A stretch of 64,000 nt of DNA from Leuctra nigra (GCA_934045905.1 OW203769.1:17267705-17331704), one strand, 5' to 3'. Counted from the first letter of the stretch, positions 51,840 through 63,872 are shown. The notes: a model not told the origin generated them from the letters alone. Translations and numbers: made by a program.

Positions 51840-52290
51840 CTGTAAGCAACAACATGGCATTTTCGGCCTACTGGATCTAAAAATTGGGAAATCTCGCATT
51901 GTTGCGAAATATCCTAATTTCGAGCTATGGCCCACACTACAATATATACCAAATTTGGGAACAATAGGTTATGCCGTTTGTGAGCTAGAGAGCCGTGAAA
52001 ACAGTGAAATTACACCCCTGTATAAATGTATCTGATGATGATGATGATGATATCAGGAAACACCGTTAACACGCCCACAGCCTAAACGGCTGAACCGATT
52101 GATCTAAAACTTTACCACATGTGCACTTTTGGCGTCTGAGGTGCCTTTTGCTATGACTGGTTTGATGCCGCCATTTTGAAACCGGAAGTGACGTCATATC
52201 TCAAAACCGGCTTAACCGATCGGAACGAAATGTACGCCAATCGATTCAACGGTCATCTTTATAGAATATAGAGATAATAATGAATTGAAC
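51840..52290 (+). mobile_element. ETS/CRE-array repeat, copy 5, right piece
   Basis: Continues the family from CTGTAAGCAACAACATGGC through the GAT run (about 52032-52052), the CACAGCCTAAACGGCTGAACCG palindrome-rich phrase, GCCGCCATTTTGAAA and CCGGAAGTGACGTCAT at 52182. It fades out after about 52290; the array and inverted-repeat end are missing. Confidence 0.7.
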
Positions 52291-53113
52291 AAAGACTCTA
52301 CTTTAAATTGTAACAAGATCCAAAACAAGGTTACTAGGTATAAAATGTATTATTGTTTTTGAACATAATTTGTAAGGAGGGGGGGGGGGGGGGCGAGGGG
52401 GGGGATTTAAACCCTGACTCTATTATCACTTTCTACATATGGTATTTGTACTATTAATACAAATTAATAGTATTTGTACTATTAATTGGAATTCATATTT
52501 AAATGAAATCTTTCCGCCCACGTCCCTCCCAACTTTTAATCCTTGCCACCCCCAACGGTGGTTTGGGTCACTTCAAATATTAAACAAACATTACATGAAT
52601 CTATTAATTTTATCTAGCAGTTAAATGCTCAAAACTTGAAAATGCTGCATAATTGGGAAATATAGATAATATGAGGCAGGGGTGAAATTTACACCCCTCC
52701 CCCCACCTCGCCATCCACCATTTAAATTGTTGCCAATACAATTTTTATATTGAACTTATTTTGGACTTCTTTACAATTAAGTAGGTATAGTATCACATAT
52801 TTGCTCAATTTATTGGAATTAATATTTAATTGAATTGATCGCCTGACACCCTTACGACCCCTTTACGGTGATAGGCCACTCTAAATATGAAACGAATATC
52901 GTAACATGTATCTATGTAAATTTATCAATCAATTGAATGCTCAAATCTTAAAATCACCCCGTAATTATGAAAAATAGGAAATATTATGAAATGGTTGAAT
53001 TTTTACCCCCTTACAAGATTTGTTCAATATTATATTTTTTATGTATTATTTAGACCTTGTTACAATTTTAATCACTCTAAGTGGTATGTTTTATTTGTAT
53101 AGTAATTTGAAAT
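52291..53113. other. AT-rich stretch with a dispersed repeat phrase
   Basis: Contains poly-G (52379-52394) and CAACTTTTAATCCTTGCCAC followed by CCCCAACGGTGG (52529-52561). A similar phrase occurs at 9935-9960 and 56037-56067 (CTTTGAACCC.TGCCACCCCC). No gene seen. Confidence 0.45.
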
Positions 53114-54217
53114 CCCAGAAAAAAACACTCCGTGTAAAAAAGGCAGCCAAGTCTCTTTACTTAAAAAAAAATCAACACCGAAAAGGAGTGATATCAAAAA
53201 AGGAGCCAAGTCAATGACATTTCCAAATATTTAATCGTATCTTTGAAATAGAAGTATAAACACCGAGAAATACTTTACAAAAGGACTTGGCGCATCGTTT
53301 TTTTAAAGACATCATTCTATCCTAAAAGTGGAAAGATTATTAACAAGTAGGTACATATTCCTCTTTTTATTTGAGCCAGGATCTATGAATCAAGCTACTT
53401 TTGGTAATGGCTATTTTATAATTTTGTAATGGCGATAGAAGAAAGATGTCATGCTGTAATAGAAGTAATAATAAGGGAGGTAGAATTAAATAACAAAAAA
53501 GTGGGCTCATATTTATTCTTATAGCACTGTTAAAATGGTGATATTAGAAGGATATCTTTTCATAATTTGATCATGACTGAGGGAAATCATGAAAAGTTGT
53601 CAAATAATTACTAACTATTTATAGAACACTATTATATTATGGAAGTATATTATTATGGTATATATTATACCATTATATGGTATATATTATTATGGTTTTA
53701 ATAGTTGTTCAATGTGACTTTACTGTGTACTTTGTGAAATGTATTGTTATAAAATGTGGATTAATAGAAATGTATTTCATTGTGAGAAGGTGTAACGCAT
53801 GAGACTTAATTATGTTGACCACGAAACAATAATATGAAGATAACTATTGTATATTTATTACAAATATAGGCAACAAGTTTCATCGCTTACATATTCAAAT
53901 AGAAAATATTTTACAGTAGGTATGTAGGTATAATATGTAATTGAAAGTTGTGTCCCTATTATTCTAAAAATTCTAAATTACGGTTGTATATAAATGGCAT
54001 ATGCTTATGAATAGAAAAATGTCTTTAAAAAAACGATGCGCCAAGTCCTTTTGTAAAGTATTTCTCGGTGTTTATACTTCTATTTCAAAGATACGATTAA
54101 ATATTTGGAAATGTCATTGACTTGGCTCCTTTTTTGATATCACTCCTTTTCGGTGTTGATTTTTTTTTATGTAAAGAGACTTGGCTGCCTTTTTTACACG
54201 GAGTGTTTTTTTCTGGG
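53114..54217. repeat. Long terminal inverted repeat module in copy 2
   Basis: TCCCAGAAAAAAACACTCCG at the left and CGGAGTGTTTTTTTCTGGGA at the right; arms of about 200 bp with GAGCCAAGTCAATGAC and GGACTTGGCGCATCG. The spacer differs from copy 1 and contains TATATTATTATGG-type AT repeats (53635-53700). Confidence 0.7.
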
Positions 54218-54309
54218 ATATCACTTCTTTTGTTAGTTTATTCATACAGCTTGTAGCACATGTCCGAGCAAGGACTAATTTCTTTAAAAAAATACGCCTC
54301 AACCGATTA

Positions 54310-54880
54310 GGATAGGTACTAAGAAATTACAATCGGTCCAGCCGTTTTCGATATATTATAACGTCCCTTCCGGTTTTGAAATGGCGGCCGAAATTAATGT
54401 CGTCTTGAATTCATAATTATTAGTCATACTATTTCCAAAATTTGGTTGCAATCGGTACAGCCGCTTTCGATAATGACGTCACTTCGGTTTTAACAATGGC
54501 GGCCGAAAATAATGTCGTCTTTAATTCATAATTATTAGTCCTACACATTTCCAAAATTTGGTTGCAATTGGTACAGCCGTTTTCGATATATGACGTCACT
54601 TCCGGTTTTGACAATGGCGGCCGAAAATAATGTCGTCTTTATTTCATAATTATATTAGTCCGACATAATTCTAAAATTTGGTTGCAATTGGTACATCCGT
54701 TTTCGATATATGACGTCACTTCCGGTTTTAACAATGGCGGCCGAAATTAATATCGTATTGAATTCATAATTATAAGTCCTACACAATTCCAAAATTTAGT
54801 TGCAATCGGTACAGCCGTTTTCGTTATATGACGTCACTTCCGGTTTTAGAAAATGGCGGCCGAGAGCACTGCAACCTTGA
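54310..54880 (-). repeat. 119-bp tandem repeat carrying ETS/CRE sites
   Basis: About five units with a period near 119 bp, each with TTGGTTGCAAT(C/T)GGTACA, GCCGTTTTCGATATATGACG, TCACTTCCGGTTTT, AATGGCGGCCGAAA and TAATGTCGTCTT. The units differ by a few bases, so this is a local amplification of the motif cassette. Confidence 0.8.
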
Positions 54881-56008
54881 ATTTATAATTATTTACAATG
54901 TATGTTTACTAAATATCTATTTAAAAGTATAAAGTGGTGAATTTAGTGTCCTTTAGAATATTAATGACGTCATTTAGCATTTTTATGACGTCATTTCCGG
55001 TATAGGTAATAAGAAAACAAGTAAGTTTTATCTAGTTGATACTTCATGAATGACCTTCTGAATTCAATAGCGCTAATTTCCGTCAAATCGCTCATGCCGT
55101 TTTCAATATATGACGTCACTTCCGGTTTCATTTAGTGGTTCCTGCCGCCATTTCCGGTACCGTTAATTTGTATAGTCATTTATCCCAATTGATTTTTCAA
55201 ATAGATTGCAAAATGAATATACAGGAGCTAGTTCAGTGGCAATCGGTACAGGCGTTTTCGATGTATGACGTCACTTCCGGTTTCAGGAATGGCGGCCGAG
55301 AACACTGTGTAATGAAATTATAATTTTGTATTGTCTTTGTTACAATGTAAGATAATGATATGTGTATTTAAAGTATAATTTGATGAAATAAGCTAAATAT
55401 TGCAAATGTATGACGCCACTTCCGGTTTAGAATATAAGAAAATTATATTTTAAAGTAACATACTTCATATAGATGACCATCTAAATCGAATGGCGCTAAT
55501 TTCGTTCTAATCGGTCCAGCCGTTTTTCATATATGACGTCACTTCCGGTTTAAAAATGGCGGCACAAAAAATCACAAGAGGCAAGGTATCATCAGACGCC
55601 AAAAGTGCACATGTGGTAAAAATTTCAGATCGATCGATTTAGCCGTTTAGGCTGTGGCCCTGTCAACAATGTTTCCTGATATCTGAATCATCATCATCAT
55701 CATCATCATCAGATAGCTTTAAGAAGGGGTATAATTTCACTGTTTTCATGGCCCTCTAGCTCGCAAATGGCAAAACCTGTTGTTCCCAAACTTGGTATAT
55801 GGGGTGGGGTGGGCCATAGCTCGAAATTAAGACATTTCACAACAATGTGAGATTTTCCAATTTTAAGATCCAGTAGGCCGAAAATGCCATGTTGTTGCTT
55901 ACAGTAAAAGTGTTTGGTCTGCTCCTCAGTTTATTAGGCATTTACGGTATGTTGAGTGAGTGTGAGTGTACAGTACGACTTGGCTGGGTGGAGCGACCGC
56001 TCCACTAG

Positions 56009-57590
56009 ATTAATATTTATATGAAAATATCCCTCAACTTTGAACCCTTGCCACCCCCTAACGGGGGTAGATATGAAATTCCTCCTGGGGTCAAATCAAA
56101 TGGTTATATTTTCTCTACAACATATCCAAAATCCACGCTTGTATCACCAAACCATGGCTCTTAGCAGCTCGAGTACAGAGAAACCACGCCTACCGTAGCG
56201 GTGACGTCACGGAATCAGCCGCCTATGAGTTATATGGGAATAACTTCCAAACTAGAGCTCGTAGAGACTTCTCGTTTTCGGCGTTGCACTTTCTAGAAAG
56301 ATTTGCACCTTTTTTTATTCGTGACAGCCGGGTTTTAAATTAATCTCCTGATATGTGAACTATCTTCATGTGAATGTGAATACAGGGGGATTCCCAGATA
56401 TTATCGCCACATGCAGTGAAGAGAGAAAGAGAGAAGGGGTGAGAAATAAGTCGCTTTGCTCTCCTGTGCGAATACTTTACCATGAGACACTTTACATGCA
56501 GCTGACAGGGCATTGAACTCATTTGTGATTCACGGTGGTGTTCCGAAGTCAACGGGTTGTTTTATTAAAAAATATGAAAAAAATTTAACAACACATTTTT
56601 TAAGATTTTTTTGATTTAACAGAGAGTTTGAATAAGATGAAAGGATATTCAAAGATAAAAGGCTAAGTAGGGGAAGGTTGCTGAAATTGGACCGGTGTCT
56701 TAAATGGGCCACCCTCGTATTTCCAGCCTTAGTAGCTGCACACACTGCCTCTATGAATATGATGTATTCTCAAGGTATAACGCGCCAATCGATTGTCAAG
56801 TCGATATATCGATCGACTCGACAAATAATTCGATTTTACGAAATTGATACCTTTTTACAAGATGTCCCCTCCTTGTTTGTAAGACCGCATGATCGAAACA
56901 GTGAGTTTAATTATAAAAACTACATTTCTATATTGTAATTTGTAAAGTGATAACGTGGGCACATGATAAATGCTCACTCATGGTGGTTAAAGTTTGTTTT
57001 TATATTTATGTCCAAAAGTAGCGAGCTGCCATTATTGAACTACTAGCAGGTTCCTTGATTGGACCGCTACATAACCCCACTTTTATAATAGTATTAATTC
57101 AAATTAGAATTGTTACTATTTTTCACTGGTAATACATACCTACTTACAATATTCATTCATGAATTCTCCCAAATCTTGCAGTATGGAGTTAACAGCTATC
57201 AAATTACCAGTATTAACGCTAATAACAAAACATGCCTAAATTAGATCAAATTGTAAAATTTTTATAATTTTAATCTGATGCACGTATAATAGAAAAAAAT
57301 AATATAGGGCGCAAAATTCGTCCAATCTATTAGTTTGTTATACTGAATTATTTTGAACTCAGTATCTCATAAGCCCACCCCAAAAATGAGGAAATAAGAA
57401 AAGTGGTCCAGCATAGGCAACCTTACCCTAATAATTTTCAGAACAATCACTAAGTAATAAAGCAAATTTGATAATGTAGCTTTCAGCATGGCTGTCATAA
57501 TGACACTGTGTAACCTCCAAAAGAAGTGCTGCCATCTCATTATCACTTGCGTGGACTAAGAATTCATTTCATTTCATAAATTTATTTAAT
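56009..57590. other. Non-coding stretch, no gene recognised
   Basis: Contains the dispersed phrase ACTTTGAACCCTTGCCACCC (56037-56056), a GGTGACGTCACGG CRE-like site near 56200-56212 and AT-rich unique DNA. Opposite-strand small frames have no domains. Confidence 0.4.
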
Positions 57591-58347
57591 CTAGTGGAGC
57601 GGTCGCTCCACGCCAGCCAAGTCGTACGGCGAGCGCACACTCTCTTATACAGGCTGGAACAAACCCACTTTTACTATAAGCATCAAAGTGGCATTTTCGG
57701 CCTACTGGATCTTAAAATTGGAAAATCTCACATTGTTGCGATATATCTTAATTTCGAGCTATGGCCCACCCTACAACATATACCAAATTTGGGAACAATA
57801 GGTTACGCCCTTTGCGCGCTAGAGGGCCGTGAAAACAGTGTTTTAGGGCGGTTTTCAGTAATAATAATCTTAGTAGGCTGGAGCTAGAATCCGGTAAACA
57901 GGCCACAGCCTAAACGGCTGAACCGATTGATCTCACATTTTTACCACGTGTGCACTTTTGGCGTCTGATTTGCCCTCGTCCCCATGATTTTTTTGTGCCG
58001 CCATTTTGAAACCGGAAGTGACGTCATATCTCGTCAACGGTTGGCCCGATCGGAACGAAATTTGCGCCAAACGATTCAGACGGTCATCTATATTCATTAT
58101 CAGTAGCAAAAGACTAAACATTATGTTAAAGAAACCGGATATGACGTCATGAAATTTTAAATACATCGATTTGCATTTCAGCAACTGTTGATCCGATTGT
58201 TTTGATATTTATGCAACGTATATACTTTTGATATTTCATTTGACTTGATATAAAACCAACCGGAAGCCGCCATTTTGAAACCGGAAGTGACATCATATCT
58301 CAAAAACGGCTAAACAGATTAAAACAAAACCAGCGCTAAACGATTTA

Positions 58348-58463
58348 GGCTGCGTTTCACCAAGATTCTAAACCCGGTTTAGAGGCGGTAAACCTGGTTT
58401 GGGGGCCTCTAAACCAGGTTTACCGCCTCTAACCCGGGTTTAGAATCTTGGTGAAATGCAGCC
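58348..58463. mobile_element. Palindromic MITE, 116 bp, TTA duplication
   Basis: GGCTGCGTTTCACCAAGATT at the left and AATCTTGGTGAAATGCAGCC at the right; almost the whole element is a self-complementary hairpin (TAAACCCGGTTTAGAGGCGG; AAACCAGGTTTACCGCC). TTA flanks both ends (58345-58347, 58464-58466), consistent with PIF/Harbinger. Confidence 0.85.
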
Positions 58464-59149
58464 TTAGACTGTCAACTTTATCAGTAATATTCATCAGTAA
58501 TATTTGAAGATTCCCATACCGAAACCGGAAATGACGTCACACATTTTAAAACTATAACAAATTTACATTTTGATAAAATCAATACTATTTGAGACAGCTT
58601 ATAATAAATTGTCATCATGTTTAAATTATAATTTATGGGGTAAGAGATTTCAGCCGCCATTTTAAAACCGGAAGTAACGTCATAACTCGAATACGGCTAG
58701 ACCGATCGATACGAAACTAGCTACAAATGATTCGTAAGGCCAACTCTTTGAAATAGCAATAGTCAAACTAGAATTTTCCTATTTATGAAACCGGAAATGA
58801 CGCCATTAAAATTTAAAATGTATTATAATTCCCTTACCAAACAAAAAGTAAATATTCAGAAACTTATAATGACACATAAATATAAATTCTATGTGGCAAT
58901 GCAGTAAGTTCATCAGCCATTTTGAAAACCGGAGTGTTGCCATATCTCTGAACTGGGTCGACCAAATGTAATGAAACATTTGCTATTCTTCATGAAAGGT
59001 CATTTAAAGCATATATCATATGCACCATTCGCAGTTTTTCTTTAGGTGTAACCAAATTGTAAATGTGATTTTTTTACAGGATTTAGTAATTGTTTATTTT
59101 GATGTTTAACACATAAGTTGTAAGAATAAACTAAAAAAAGTAGTGCTAT

Positions 59150-59542
59150 CCCCATAAAAAACACTCCGTGTAAAAATACCAGCCAAGTCTCTTCAACTAA
59201 AAAAAATATAATGAAATCTAAAAATTCTGCACTGAAAAGTAGTGATATCAAAAAATGAGCCAAGTCAAAACTTTATTTGAAAATCAAAAAATACTTGGCG
59301 CATCGTTTTTTTAGGGCATAGGTATACAATGGATATGTATTTTGATGTCTATATTATTGGCCTATACTTCCAAGCTATTTATATACACGATGCGCCAAGT
59401 ATTTTTGATTTTCAAATAAAGTTTTGACTTGGCTCATTTTTTGATATCACTACTTTTCCGTGCAGAATTTTTAGATTTCATTACATTTTTTTTAGTTGAA
59501 GAGACTTGGCTGGTATTTTTACACGGAGTGTTTTTTATGGGG
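59150..59542. repeat. Short inverted-repeat module in copy 3
   Basis: CCCCATAAAAAACACTCCGT and its complement ACGGAGTGTTTTTTATGGGG bound arms of about 165 bp with a spacer of only about 65 bp. Arms contain GACTTGGCTC/GAGCCAAGTC and TACTTGGCGCATCGT, as in the other copies. Confidence 0.75.
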
Positions 59543-59885
59543 TTGTCAATTACAAAAATACATTGTTTTAACAATACAGTTAGTGAATGATTCTTAATTG
59601 TCTCTTACTTTATCAAAACTACAAATTATTCAATCAAATCTTAAACAACAGGTACATACTTATTATTTACCACTTTATCAAACAAATCCCATCTTAATTT
59701 TACATGTTATATTTGAAGACATATAGTAATAATAGAATAATGTATATTATTTAAAGAACAACATTTTTCTAACCAATAATCATGCTCAATTAGACAACAG
59801 GGAATAAAATAATTACTAATATCCTCTGCTAGGCTTTATTAATCTATTCAACCATGTATTCATGTACAGCTTTGGAATAATATCT
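59543..59885. other. AT-rich non-coding stretch
   Basis: Unique AT-rich sequence between the copy-3 end and a palindromic MITE. Nothing recognised. Confidence 0.4.
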
Positions 59886-59989
59886 CGATCATCCCTACGC
59901 TTATACCCTCCCGCCATACAACGGAGATCGTACAGTGGTATACCAGCGCTCCGTTGTATGGCGGGATGGTATAAGCGTAGGGATGATCG
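59886..59989. mobile_element. Palindromic MITE, 104 bp
   Basis: CGATCATCCCTACGCTTATA and TATAAGCGTAGGGATGATCG, with inner CCCGCCATACAACGGAG and its complement CTCCGTTGTATGGCGGG; a nearly perfect hairpin with a 20-bp loop. It abuts the end of the LINE fragment at 60000-60251. Confidence 0.75.
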
Positions 59990-59999
59990 ACACATTTTT

Positions 60000-60251
60000 C
60001 CACGACCCTACTGCATATATTGACCTGTTAATTAGGTAATTTTTGAGGATGTTATAAAATATACTCGAATCCTTCATTTCTTTGATGCTTTTTGGCAGTC
60101 TATTAAAAAGTTTTATAGCAGCCGCACTTGGAGCTTTACTTGATATTTGTAATCTACCTGCTTCTACATGGACATCATTTCTGTTTCTTGTTTCATAATT
60201 ATGTACAGATTCATTTGTTTTTATCAAGGACCCATTTTTAACTGCCAGCAT
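60000..60251 (-). pseudogene. LINE ORF2 C-terminal fragment
   Basis: Minus-strand frame: VHNYETRNRNDVHVEAGRLQ and AIKLFNRLPKSIKEMKDSSI then FYNILKNYLINRSIYAV. This matches the (T)R-K/N-(D)-x-H ... FNRLPxxIK ... F...LKxxL tail of CR1/Jockey LINEs, as in the frame at 46419-46955. The catalytic domains are absent. Confidence 0.6.
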
Positions 60252-60312
60252 TATTGTTGTGTGGATATAAATACCTGGGACGGTGTGTATTTCACATCTA
60301 AATGCTGTACAA

Positions 60313-60784
60313 CAGAGGTAGAAGGGCGGAAGTCCATTTCAATGATTCTTGAGGTGAATTCAAAAACCAGAAAATCTGCCTTATCCAATCATATTTGTAA
60401 TAGTGACATGAGTCACTGTATTTGTTGATATCCATTTGCAAAACGATAGACATGAACAGGTATTGCTGAGTGGTAACGCTCTGAACTTGTATTCTGGAGG
60501 CCCTGGTTCGATTCCCACGGCCGTCCTTCCTGACTGTTTTTTTTCGTGGTTTTCCCTCAGTCGACAGGCAAATGCTGGGAAGGTACCCTACTAATAGGCC
60601 ACGACCGCCTCCTTCCCACCTTCCATGCTTACCTAATCTTCACCATCATCTCCCAATCATAATTATAATCATTTATCAGTCGCCATTAGCCTCGCTGCAG
60701 AACAGTGCGACGTAAAAAAAATAGATGATTCCAAAAGTGTGCAGCGGGAAATCGAGAAAGTACTTCCGGCCTTCTACCTCTGAG
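60313..60784. mobile_element. MITE (CAGAGGTAGAAGGGC) with a SINE inside
   Basis: CAGAGGTAGAAGGGCGGAAG at the left and CTTCCGGCCTTCTACCTCTG at the right; same family as 15547-15937. A SINE (60455-60715) interrupts it. Confidence 0.65.
60455..60715 (+). repeat. tRNA-derived SINE
   Basis: Box A region TTGCTGAGTGGTAACGCTCTG and box B GGTTCGATTCCC form the tRNA-like head; the body has CCTTCCTGACTG, TTCGTGGTTTTCCCTCAGTC and GGCCACGACCGCCTCCTTCC. It ends GCCATTAGCCTCGCTGCAGA and CAGTGCGACGTAAAAAAAA. Confidence 0.75.
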
Positions 60785-60935
60785 ATACAGAATGGAATAA
60801 AAGTGACGAAGGATTCTTGCTCGGCATGTTTTGAACCTGGAGTCATCAACAAGGACCTATTTGGAGACAAGATGAGTCAATGAGATGACTCCTTCATCTG
60901 CAGGGGATGACTCACGAGTCTTGACTCATCACGGA

Positions 60936-61216
60936 ACAGGTTGGGTGAGTGGTTAACGCTCTCAGCTTGTATTCCGGAGGCCCGGGTTCGATTCCCGCGG
61001 CCGTCCTTCCTGACTGGGGTTTTTCGTGGTTTTCCCTCAGTCTTCAGGCAAATGCTGGGAAGATACCCTACTAATAGGCCACGACCGCCTCCTTCCCACC
61101 TTACATCCTTACCTACTCTTCACCATCATCTCCCAATCATCATCATAATCATCCATCCGTCGCCATTAGCCTCGCTGCAGAACAGTGCAACGTTAAGCCA
61201 CAGACAAAAAAAAAAG
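60936..61216 (+). repeat. tRNA-derived SINE, best-preserved copy
   Basis: Head with GGTTGGGTGAGTGGTTAACGC, GGCCCGGGTTCGATTCCCGC (box B intact), body as in the copy at 60455 with few differences, 3' end AACGTTAAGCCACAGAC and an A10 tail at 61206-61215. A 3' fragment in the opposite orientation is at 63699-63745. Confidence 0.8.
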
Positions 61217-61342
61217 CAAGACGTCTTGCTGTCTGCCACAGTGCAATCGCCGCAAGTGGCTCAAAACACTCATCACATAATCATTTTTAAAAATAAGTTA
61301 ATTTCATATTTTCATGAATCATGAAATCCACGAGTCCTATCC

Positions 61343-63694
61343 TACCAGAAAAAACACTCCGTGTAAAAATACCAGCCAAGTCTCTTTAACTATAAAAAAA
61401 AATAGAAGAAATCTAAAAATTCAGCACTGAAAAGGAGTGATATCAAAAAAGGAGCCAAGTCAACGAATTTTCCAAATTTTAATCGTACCATTGAAATAAA
61501 AATATCAACCCCCGAGAAATACTTAAAAAAAGGACTTGGCGCATCGTTTTTTTAAAGACACTTTTCTATCCTAAAAGTATAGGAAGAACTCTACAAGTAT
61601 ATTTTCCTGAGTATATCACATTCATTATCGACGAATCATACTACGTTTTAATATAACTAGTACTCTTACCTACTGGCAGTTTTGGTATTTTGTCAATATT
61701 CAGAGGAAATAAACGGATAAACGAATAACGAATAAACGGAAGCGGCCTAGTCTATTCGTTATTGCCACTATTTCTAGGGTCATATTAATCAATCATACTT
61801 CTCAATATCGTGACTGAGGGAAATAGCGAAAGCGCTCATTACAAGAAGGCCGTCAATGAGATTTGTATAAGTGACTAGTGCACTGAGCCATGCTGCTCAA
61901 ATAATTACTGACTAGATTTTTATCTAAAGTAATACGTTATGTAATTTATGAATTTTTTTGGTATAAAATGTTAATTAATAGCAATTAATTACACGGCGAG
62001 AAGGTTCAAAGTATAATGCTGTAGTAGGTATGTTGATGTACCCACAAAACTATAGGTACCTACCAATCACAAACACAACTGTTCTGTATTTATTGCTTGT
62101 AAGACAATGCTATGTTTCTTTGCGTACTTATATTTAAATTTAAAATATTTTACAGAATGTTCAATATTTAATTTGAAAGTTTTGTCCCAATTTTTCTAGG
62201 CATTTCTGAACTACGTAGTATGTGAGTGGCATAAGCTTAAGAATAGAAAAATGTCTTTAAAAAAACGATGCGCCAAGTCCTTTTTTTAAGTATTTCTCGG
62301 GGGTTGATATTTTTATTTCAATGGTACGATTAAAATTTGGAAAATTCGTTGACTTGGCTCCTTTTTTGATATCACTCCTTTTCAGTGCTGAATTTTTAGA
62401 TTTCTTCTATTTTTTTTTATAGTTAAAGAGACTTGGCTGGTATTTTTACACGGAGTGTTTTTTCTGGGATATCACTTCTTTTGTTAGTTTATTCATACAG
62501 CTTGTAGCACATGTCCGAGCAGGGACTAATTTCTTTAAAAAAATACGCCTCAACCGATTTGGTTACTATGAAAAGTTGCGTTTGGTATAAGATGAAAATG
62601 ATTATCCAAGAAGAATAGCTTAAGTTTCGTTATAATCGATCCAGCCGTTTTCGATACATGACGTCACTTCCGGTTTTGAAATAGCGGCCGAATTCCGGTA
62701 TAGGTAATAAGAAAACAATCTAGTTTTATCTAGTTGATACCTTCATGAACGACCATCTGAATTCCTAATCCCTATATTTCCGTAAAATCGGTCATGCCGT
62801 TTGTAATATATGACGTCACTTCCGGTTTCATTTAGTGGTTCCTGCCGCCATTTCCGGTACCATTAATTTATTTATTCATTTTTCACAATTGATTTTTCAA
62901 ATAAATAGCAGAATGAATACGCAGGAGCTAGTTCAGTTGCAATCGGTACAGGCGTTTTAGATATATGACGTCACTTCCGGTTTCAGGAATGGCGGCCGAG
63001 AACACTGCTACCTTGAATATATAAATTGTATTGTCTATGTTACAATGTAAGTTAATTATGTACGTATTTTAAGTATAATTTGTTGAAATAAGTTAAATAT
63101 TGCGTATTTATGACGTCACTTCCGGTTTAGAAAATAAGAAAATAATATTTTTTTTATTGATACTTCATATAGATGACCATCTTAATCGAATGGCGCTAAT
63201 TTCGTTCTAATCGGTCCAGACGTTTTTGAGTTATGACGTCACTTCCGGTTTCAAAATGGCGGCTTCCGGTTGGTTTTATAAAAAGGCACCTCAGACGCCA
63301 AAAGTGCACATGTGGTAAAAATTTCAGGTCGATCGGTTCAGCCGTTTAGGCTGTGGCGGTGATAGCGACGTTTCGTGATATCAGAATCATCATCATCTTC
63401 AGAATCAGAAAGTGGTGTAATTTCACTGTTTTCTCGGTCCTCTAGCGCGCAAATGGCATAACCTATTGTTCCCAAATTTGGTATATGTAGTGGGGTGGGC
63501 CATAGCTCGAAATTAAGATATTTCGCAACAATGTGAGATTTACCAATTTTGAGATCCAGTAGGCCGAAAATGCCATGTTGTTGCTTACAGTAAAAGTGTT
63601 TGGTCTGCTCCTCAGTTTATTAGGCATTTACGGTATGTTGAGTGACTGTGAGTGTATAGTACGACTTGGCTGGGTGGAGCGACCGCTCCACTAG
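61343..63694 (-). mobile_element. ETS/CRE-array repeat element, copy 4 (inverted twin of copy 1)
   Basis: Matches the reverse complement of 17743-20096 over its whole length with only scattered substitutions by eye, including the spacer between the inverted-repeat arms (61343-62468). ATGACGTCACTTCCGG occurs at 62658, 62810, 62965, 63110 and 63233, the same spacing as copy 1. It ends with the hairpin GTGGAGCGACCGCTCCAC and CTAG (63691-63694). Flanks differ from copy 1 on both sides, so it is an independent insertion of a young subfamily, not one large duplication. Confidence 0.85.
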
Positions 63695-63698
63695 ATAT

Positions 63699-63745
63699 GG
63701 TCTGGGGCTTAACGTCGCACTGTTCTGCAGCGAGGCTAATGGCGA
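63699..63745 (-). repeat. SINE 3' fragment
   Basis: GGGGCTTAACGTCGCACTGT and CTGCAGCGAGGCTAATGGCG are the reverse of the SINE 3' end at 61160-61205. Only the tail is present. Confidence 0.6.
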
Positions 63746-63746
63746 C

Positions 63747-63872
63747 GGAACCTATCCTATAACTTTTATTTTCCCGTTTCTTCTGGAATCCGATTTGGTG
63801 CAATGTTAATCCATATGGCCGTGAATCGGATTCCAGAAGAATCCGACATTTTAAATTTATAGAATAGGACCC
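63747..63872. mobile_element. Foldback MITE
   Basis: GGAACCTATCCTATAA at the left against TTTATAGAATAGGACCCC at the right, and TTCTTCTGGAATCCGATT against AATCGGATTCCAGAAGAA inside. Imperfect outer, perfect inner pairing. Confidence 0.5.

Larger units (their letters stand above)
53114..56008 (-). mobile_element. ETS/CRE-array repeat element, copy 2 (2.9 kb, expanded)
   Basis: Minus-strand copy whose hairpin-CTAG end is at 55991-56008 and whose inverted-repeat module is 53114-54217. ATGACGTCACTTCCGG occurs exactly at about 54590, 54710, 54828, 55110, 55265 and 55533, with variants near 54361, 54473, 54984 and 55410. AATGGCGGCCG follows many of them. Part of the array has been tandemly amplified (54310-54880). 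A CAT/ATC trinucleotide run is at 55687-55708. It is more diverged from copies 1 and 4 than they are from each other. Confidence 0.75.
57591..59542 (+). mobile_element. ETS/CRE-array repeat element, copy 3 (1.95 kb, diverged)
   Basis: Begins CTAGTGGAGCGGTCGCTCCAC (57591-57611). An exact CCGGAAGTGACGTCAT is at 58012; decayed versions are at 58134, 58280, 58523, 58667, 58790 and 58927, keeping the 120-150 bp rhythm. GCCGCCATTTTGAAA or variants precede several. It ends in a short inverted-repeat module at 59150-59542. Interrupted by a palindromic MITE (58348-58463). Older than copies 1 and 4 by divergence. Confidence 0.75.

Noticed and set aside
60941..61324. 127-codon plus-strand frame
   Set aside because: Lies over the tRNA-derived SINE; repeat-encoded chance frame.
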